Positions 60,359-64,000 of a stretch of 64,000 nt of DNA are shown in pieces. Below the pieces are notes generated by a model, which saw only the letters and a list, made by a program, of their open reading frames with translations, made no database searches and was not told the DNA's origin. The stretch spans positions 1-64,000 of the forward strand of contig JAYRYJ010000006.1 of the NCBI GenBank assembly GCA_041917055.1, written 5' to 3'. Positions within the stretch are counted from its first letter, which is position 1. Each line of letters starts with the position of its first letter. Origin of the DNA: Pseudaquidulcibacter sp041917055. Its GTDB lineage: Bacteria > Pseudomonadota > Alphaproteobacteria > Caulobacterales > Aquidulcibacteraceae. The translations under genes and the position numbers were made by a program.

Positions 60359-60829
60359 TCACCAAATTCGTGTCTTATTGAAACGATACCAAACTGCGAC
60401 TACTAGGACAAAAAGTTCAAGAATGAAAAGTAAAATCCAGTGTTTTAGATCATAAATTGCCGCAAAAATTTCATCTAATTCGTCGCCTATTCTCCAATTA
60501 AAGAAAAAAAGCCCCAAAATCATTAGAAACGTAGCCACGCAAACTGAAATCAAAAACCAGGTAACATTCCAGTTCAAAACCTCGGAAATTGCATTTTTTT
60601 TATCCCGAGAAAACCAATGAAAAAATGACACAATCACAAAGGCAATACCTAATGGCATTCCGTAAATTGCAAATAGCAATTCTGGATATTCTTCACTTTT
60701 TTTACCTGTGATATTCCAAACCAAAGGTGTAAATGTGCACAAAGCCATTAGCAAAAGAAAAGCAATGGAAAGGACAACCCTCTTGCGATTTGGCTTTGTT
60801 TTGCAGTCAAGGGTGTTTTTTAAATTCAT
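60359..60829 (-). CDS. Hypothetical membrane protein (about four TM segments)
   Basis: The 156-residue protein has hydrophobic segments at about residues 18-39, 50-70, 86-109 and 126-147, with a basic N-terminus (KTKPNRKRV). No family is recognised. An AAATG start at 60829 lies about 40 bases after the stop of the lipoprotein gene upstream on the same strand, so the two may be cotranscribed. Nothing indicates its function. Confidence 0.6.
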   Translation of the reverse strand: MNLKNTLDCKTKPNRKRVVLSIAFLLLMALCTFTPLVWNITGKKSEEYPELLFAIYGMPLGIAFVIVSFFHWFSRDKKNAISEVLNWNVTWFLISVCVATFLMILGLFFFNWRIGDELDEIFAAIYDLKHWILLFILELFVLVVAVWYRFNKTRIW

Positions 60830-60868
60830 TTTGCACCAAAATCAGATACGCGTACCGAAATCATTTTA

Positions 60869-61465
60869 CTATACCTTCACGACAAATTCGGTTTCCAAGT
60901 TTATTGGAACAATGGAATTGTCAAAAACACACTTCGGCAGGCCTCTTAATTCGCCATACGCTATTGGTTGATTTATCCCGCTTGCCCACATTGCAGACGG
61001 TGAAATCAGCAATAGTTGAACATTAACGCGATATTTTCCATTTTCCAATTTCTTAAAACCTTTCCCGAAAGGCAAAGTTAATTTGCTTGAGTTTTTCTTG
61101 TTTTCTGAAGCTGGAAAGCACGCAAATCGATTGGCCTCGTTTTCATACCAGGGGAAATCTGAAAAATAATCGTTAACGTTCACGATTTCACCTTCTTCAT
61201 TTTTTATTTCAACGCGATCTTCGATTCCAAAACCCTCAGGGGAGTTGGCCGTCAGGTGAACACAAAACGGTGCATTGCCAGTATTTGAAATGGTAACAAC
61301 TAATGCGGATTCGCTGAGCCTAGTCTCGATATATTCAAGCGAAGCAAGGGCAGAAATCCTTCCATTAATTGGGGCAAAACACAAGTTATTATTTGAAATA
61401 GAACTGCAAGCGGCGGCAGAGAAACCGAAAAAGAACGCGATTGCCGTCATAAAGTATTTTTTCAT
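60869..61465 (-). CDS. Hypothetical lipoprotein
   Basis: The ATG at 61465 gives 198 residues with a signal peptide and lipobox (MKKYFMTAIAFFFGFSAAAC, Cys at residue 20). The mature part looks like an immunoglobulin-like or C2-like beta-sandwich: ALVVTISNTGNAPFCVHL, then GIEDRVEIKNEEGEIVNVND and a final KYRVNVQLLL strand. No family is named with confidence. It lies between the Sel1-repeat gene and the small membrane protein, all leftward. Confidence 0.65.
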   Translation of the reverse strand: MKKYFMTAIAFFFGFSAAACSSISNNNLCFAPINGRISALASLEYIETRLSESALVVTISNTGNAPFCVHLTANSPEGFGIEDRVEIKNEEGEIVNVNDYFSDFPWYENEANRFACFPASENKKNSSKLTLPFGKGFKKLENGKYRVNVQLLLISPSAMWASGINQPIAYGELRGLPKCVFDNSIVPINLETEFVVKV

Positions 61466-61519
61466 AACTTTACAATCCGCATTTTGATTTACCAATACTA
61501 ATGCATAAATCTATTCGTC

Positions 61520-62572
61520 TCAAAGAAGATCTAGTTTCGCCTTAAACTTTCTAATGGTTTTTGCCAAAAATCTGTTTTGCGGGCAACCAACCCCATTTTC
61601 CATGCAATAAGCAACTGCGTCCAACGCGGTTCTGTATCCTAATATTGCGGAAACTAAATAATAACAAAACACGTCTTCAAGCGTTGAAACATCGTCATAT
61701 TCCATAAGTCCGCCGATCTGTAGAAAAGCCTCTTTAACTAGTTGTGAAGCGGATATGAAATAATAATGCTTCGATTTGTTGCCGTCTTTCTCGACCAAGC
61801 GATGACCATATTGATGAACAAACCCAAGTAAATAATTTGCCCATTCGTGACCGTGTTGCCCCAATTCAAACAATTTTGCCAAAGCTAACTGCGATTTGGC
61901 TTTTGAGCGACCAAACAAATCCCTATTTAGTTCATTGATTTCGCTATGATCTTCGCGATCTTCCTTTAACAAGCTCAATACTTGATCATTTGAAAAATAC
62001 TTTGACTGGTATTTGATATTATCGAACTTGAAAGCAGCTTTTAGATGTTCGTAGAGCGCTTCTTGGTCTTTCCATGGATATTCTCCATATTTTATTTCCA
62101 ATTTTTCAAGATTCATTCTCAAAGCTTCTCCGAGCGAAAAATCGTCTTGAGTGTCACGCCATTGGTCAATTTGATCTGCAACCAACGCAATTGCGTTATG
62201 ATTTCCCATGATTGCTGATACAATTAGATATTGGTTGGCGTGGTTTTGTTTTTCAACGGATTCGGATATCAAAATGCTATACATCTCAAGAGCTGCTTCC
62301 CTTGATAGGCCGGATATCGCCAATTGAAATTCCTTTTTTGCTTTTTCAATATTCCTTTTTAGACCGCAAAGTCCATTCTCATAACAAAGGCCAAGGACAA
62401 AAAACGCGTCAGGATTACCCAACTGAGCTTGATGTTCGATAAATTTGAAGCCTTTCGAGTTCATTCCACACTTTTTATCGTAAGCAATTGAGAGCATTTG
62501 GCTGAAAACCTTAGATAATTCCACATCATGAAATCTAGCGGATTCAAATAAATTAAATTTGAATTTTCCCAT
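61520..62572 (-). CDS. Sel1-like repeat protein
   Basis: The 350-residue protein has no signal peptide. It contains scattered Sel1/TPR-like repeats: QLGNPDAFFVLGLCYENGLCGLKR (residues ~50-73), KAKSQLALAKLFELGQHGHEWA (~215-240) and YLVSAILGYRTALDAVAYCMENG (~305-330). Such helical solenoids mediate protein contacts. The long central section lacks clear repeats. It lies 5 bases downstream of the short ORF that starts in repeat copy 2, suggesting a two-gene unit. Confidence 0.75.
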   Translation of the reverse strand: MGKFKFNLFESARFHDVELSKVFSQMLSIAYDKKCGMNSKGFKFIEHQAQLGNPDAFFVLGLCYENGLCGLKRNIEKAKKEFQLAISGLSREAALEMYSILISESVEKQNHANQYLIVSAIMGNHNAIALVADQIDQWRDTQDDFSLGEALRMNLEKLEIKYGEYPWKDQEALYEHLKAAFKFDNIKYQSKYFSNDQVLSLLKEDREDHSEINELNRDLFGRSKAKSQLALAKLFELGQHGHEWANYLLGFVHQYGHRLVEKDGNKSKHYYFISASQLVKEAFLQIGGLMEYDDVSTLEDVFCYYLVSAILGYRTALDAVAYCMENGVGCPQNRFLAKTIRKFKAKLDLL

Positions 62573-62577
62573 TTATT

Positions 62578-62805
62578 TTAATCCCATGCCCTAAGGCTCA
62601 ACTGATTGCTAGCCAGGTTTCGGGAGAATGACGCTTGATGGTAGTTGCACAGGTGGAACGAAGGAAAACGCCAAACTTGTGGGTCATCATCGCGGGTTGA
62701 ATGGACGTATTTTCTTAGGACTGTGCCCGATGAAATATCATTAGCCGCAATCGGCAAAAAATCCCCAATCTCAAAAGCCAAACAACCCATAGCAAAAGCT
62801 AACAC
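62578..62805 (-). CDS. Short ORF beginning in repeat copy 2 (hypothetical, 75 aa)
   Basis: The frame opens at a GTG inside the repeat (62805) and starts LAFAMGCLAFEIGDFLP, nearly the same as the frames opened by copies 1 and 3. The rest (RKYVHSTRDDDPQVWRFPS and following) is unrelated to them and to any family I know. The stop is 5 bases from the Sel1-repeat gene. It may be a real small gene, or the displaced end of a larger one fused to the repeat. Confidence 0.35.
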   Translation of the reverse strand: MLAFAMGCLAFEIGDFLPIAANDISSGTVLRKYVHSTRDDDPQVWRFPSFHLCNYHQASFSRNLASNQLSLRAWD

Positions 62806-62842
62806 AATTTAGGGTTCTGACAAGCGGGGAATTAGGTGCGGC
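62760..62842. repeat. Dispersed ~80-bp repeat, copy 2
   Basis: The core identical to copy 1 lies at 62793-62815, with TCTCAAAAGCCA on the left and GACAAGCGGGGAATT on the right. To the right of 62842 similarity to the other copies ends. The region 62843-62964 holds no recognisable feature. Confidence 0.8.
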
Positions 62843-62964
62843 AGAGAAGGAAAGCCGCGACTGCGACGCATTAGCCACATTGGAAAATGAGCCACGCAAA
62901 TAGTTTAGGTAATTGATAAACTGTCACCGAAATTTACTTGGCACCGAAATTTGGTAATTGTGGT

Positions 62965-63375
62965 TCAAAAATCCCACATTGGTCCAATTAATATTTCCCA
63001 TATTATTGCGCCAACTTGTCCGTCTCGATATTCAATAAACACCATGATCCTGTAAAGGGGCTCGAACTTCCAATATGACGTTAAATCCTTCAGCCCATCG
63101 CAGTCAATAGTCAAGGCAAGTGTCGAAGATTGGCAATGGAAAGCCTCTACCTCTTCAAAGCCTTTGCCTATTAATTTTCTTTCGGCACTTTTCTTTGCTT
63201 CCCCAATTTTTACACCAAATTTCTCACCTGAAACAATGTAACCATACAGCGCTTTATGTTCGCCTTTCTCAATATGTTCAACGGAACCGCAGCCAGCTAA
63301 ACTGAAATAGCAGATAGTTGCAGCAAGAAAATTCATGGCATTTCGTTTAAAATGTTCTTTCAAAAATCTACTCAT
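62965..63375 (-). CDS. Hypothetical lipoprotein
   Basis: The ATG at 63375 (GAGAAA about 8 bases upstream) gives 136 residues. A lipobox is visible (FLAATICYFSLAGC), with either this start or the ATG at 63336 forming the signal peptide. The mature domain has SGEKFGVKIGEAKKSAERKL, then CQSSTLALTIDCDGL and a terminal strand region (RIMVFIEYRDGQVGAIIWEI). This resembles small SmpA/BamE-like folds with a 'G.s...v...lG' helix, but that is a weak guess. Confidence 0.6.
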   Translation of the reverse strand: MSRFLKEHFKRNAMNFLAATICYFSLAGCGSVEHIEKGEHKALYGYIVSGEKFGVKIGEAKKSAERKLIGKGFEEVEAFHCQSSTLALTIDCDGLKDLTSYWKFEPLYRIMVFIEYRDGQVGAIIWEILIGPMWDF

Positions 63376-63389
63376 TTGGATTTCTCGAT

Positions 63390-63627
63390 TCAAAACAAGG
63401 GATGACGACGAAAATTGCACGCCGCAGGATATTTTTCACAGAAGGACTCGTCTTCTTGAAGTTCTTCTTCTGGTTCTGTTCCGATTTGTCTCAAAACGGG
63501 GACATGATATGAATTTAGGCCCGCTTTGGTTGACAAATCGAAACAATTCGAATCATCTTCCTGCAATGTCCACGTCAAAAAATCCCCCAAACTCAAAAGC
63601 CAAGCAGCCCATATCAAAAGCTAACAC
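63390..63627 (-). pseudogene. Frameshifted short ORF beginning in repeat copy 3
   Basis: The GTG at 63627 opens the repeat-encoded start LAFDMGCLAFEFG. A run of five G (four in copy 2) throws it out of frame and it stops after 24 codons. Removing one G restores FGDF and joins a 65-residue frame (LTWTLQEDDSNCFDLST, later FCEKYPAACNF) that runs to 63390. This looks like a recently broken gene of ~78 residues; sequencing error in the G run is an alternative. It fills most of the 377-base space between the lipoprotein and recJ. Confidence 0.4.
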
Positions 63628-63665
63628 AATTTAGGGTTTTGGCAAACGGGGAATTTGGCGGATGG
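63582..63665. repeat. Dispersed ~80-bp repeat, copy 3
   Basis: The shared core lies at 63615-63637, flanked by ACTCAAAAGCCA on the left and GGCAAACGGGGAATTTGG on the right. Beyond it, 63666-63730 keeps diverged similarity to copy 1 and includes a local duplication (TGTCCCAGAA at 63708 and 63721). No gene is seen between here and recJ. Confidence 0.8.
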
Positions 63666-63752
63666 GAATACTGTGCGCCATGTTAAAAGTTGAAGTCAAT
63701 TCATATCATGTCCCAGAATTTGTCCCAGAACTGAGAATTTGTCTTGTTTCAA

Positions 63753-64000
63753 TTAATTATCGTTGTCGCCAAAAACACCATCAATAATCTCAATTGCAAC
63801 CGTATTGTTTCCTTTCCAATCGTCTCTTCTTATTTTTACCAATAGATTGCATTGGGCTTTGGATTGTAGGATTTCGCCCAAAGCGGTGTCGGCACTATTG
63901 AAGGATATTGCGTTTAGATTGGTTTCGCCGTCGCTTATTAAAACCCGCAAGTGTCCGCCATTTAGGCGATTTGATTGTTTTATATAGACATTTTGTAGCA
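63753..64000 (-). CDS. recJ: Single-stranded-DNA-specific exonuclease RecJ, C-terminal end (cut by window edge)
   Basis: The frame is open to the right edge, so the gene continues outside; 82 residues are visible. They match the RecJ C-terminal OB-like domain: NGGHLRVLISDGETNLNAIS, SFNSADTALGEIL, LLVKIRRDDWKGNNTVAIEI and a final IIDG. RecJ degrades 5' ends of single-stranded DNA in recombination and mismatch repair. This housekeeping gene marks the right border of the orphan-gene region. Confidence 0.72.
   Translation of the reverse strand, partial: LQNVYIKQSNRLNGGHLRVLISDGETNLNAISFNSADTALGEILQSKAQCNLLVKIRRDDWKGNNTVAIEIIDGVFGDNDN

Noticed and set aside
60197..63665. The three-copy repeat as an integron attC array or CRISPR
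   Set aside because: Copies are 0.8-2.6 kb apart and not regularly spaced; no integrase, cas gene or attC-like paired R sites are seen.

Overview
The window looks like the chromosome of an AT-rich (about 40% GC by eye) Gram-negative alphaproteobacterium, most likely a relative of the Caulobacterales/Hyphomonadaceae. Supporting signs are the alphaproteobacterial order rpsB-tsf-pyrH-frr-uppS-cdsA-dxr-rseP-bamA-ompH-lpxD-fabZ-lpxA-lpxI-lpxB, LpxI instead of LpxH, TonB-dependent carbohydrate uptake, and an isomerase/kinase/bifunctional-aldolase rhamnose pathway. The exact taxon is inference.

1-7.4 kb: start of a probable mazG (cut by the edge) behind a GPH-type sugar symporter, a DUF445 membrane protein, then a tightly overlapping leftward cluster rlpA, tmk, holB, tatD and a PhnP-like metallo-hydrolase. 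7.7-11.7 kb: a GAF-Fis regulator, an AcoD/ExaC-type aldehyde dehydrogenase preceded by a perfect 18-bp palindrome, a TorF-type porin and a DUF779 protein. A 267-bp multi-branched inverted-repeat element lies between the last two.

11.7-18.1 kb: a leftward curli locus, csgF-csgG-csgA-like-csgB-like, followed by two LuxR-type response regulators and a histidine kinase. No csgE is visible. A second 266-bp terminal-inverted-repeat element lies just upstream. 18.6-20.5 kb: chorismate mutase, an Hpt protein and a secreted N/W/P-rich low-complexity protein. 20.4-35.3 kb: the translation / isoprenoid / outer-membrane-biogenesis supercluster, all leftward.

35.3-38.6 kb: an accessory island bordered by REP-like palindromes. 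It holds an N-terminal fragment of a restriction/methyltransferase protein, a two-gene unit (two-TM protein plus DUF3800 protein), a lone phage terminase small subunit and a small membrane protein. 38.6-39.7 kb: a PPK2 polyphosphate kinase.

39.8-59.8 kb: a large L-rhamnose/rhamnosyl-glycan utilisation locus. It encodes a DeoR repressor, a bifunctional rhamnulose-phosphate aldolase/lactaldehyde dehydrogenase, a PhyH oxygenase, two Gfo/Idh/MocA oxidoreductases, a GHL6-like glycosidase, a TonB receptor, a GPH symporter, a GH78 rhamnosidase, an esterase, a class II aldolase, an isomerase and a kinase. The glycosidases lack signal peptides. This suggests the receptor and symporter import rhamnosylated oligosaccharides, which are then cleaved in the cytoplasm and passed through isomerase, kinase and aldolase.

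59.8-63.75 kb: tRNA-Glu(TTC), then an orphan-gene region of small membrane proteins, lipoproteins and a Sel1-repeat protein. It carries three copies of an ~80-bp repeat, each supplying the start of a different short reading frame. At the right edge is the 3' end of recJ.
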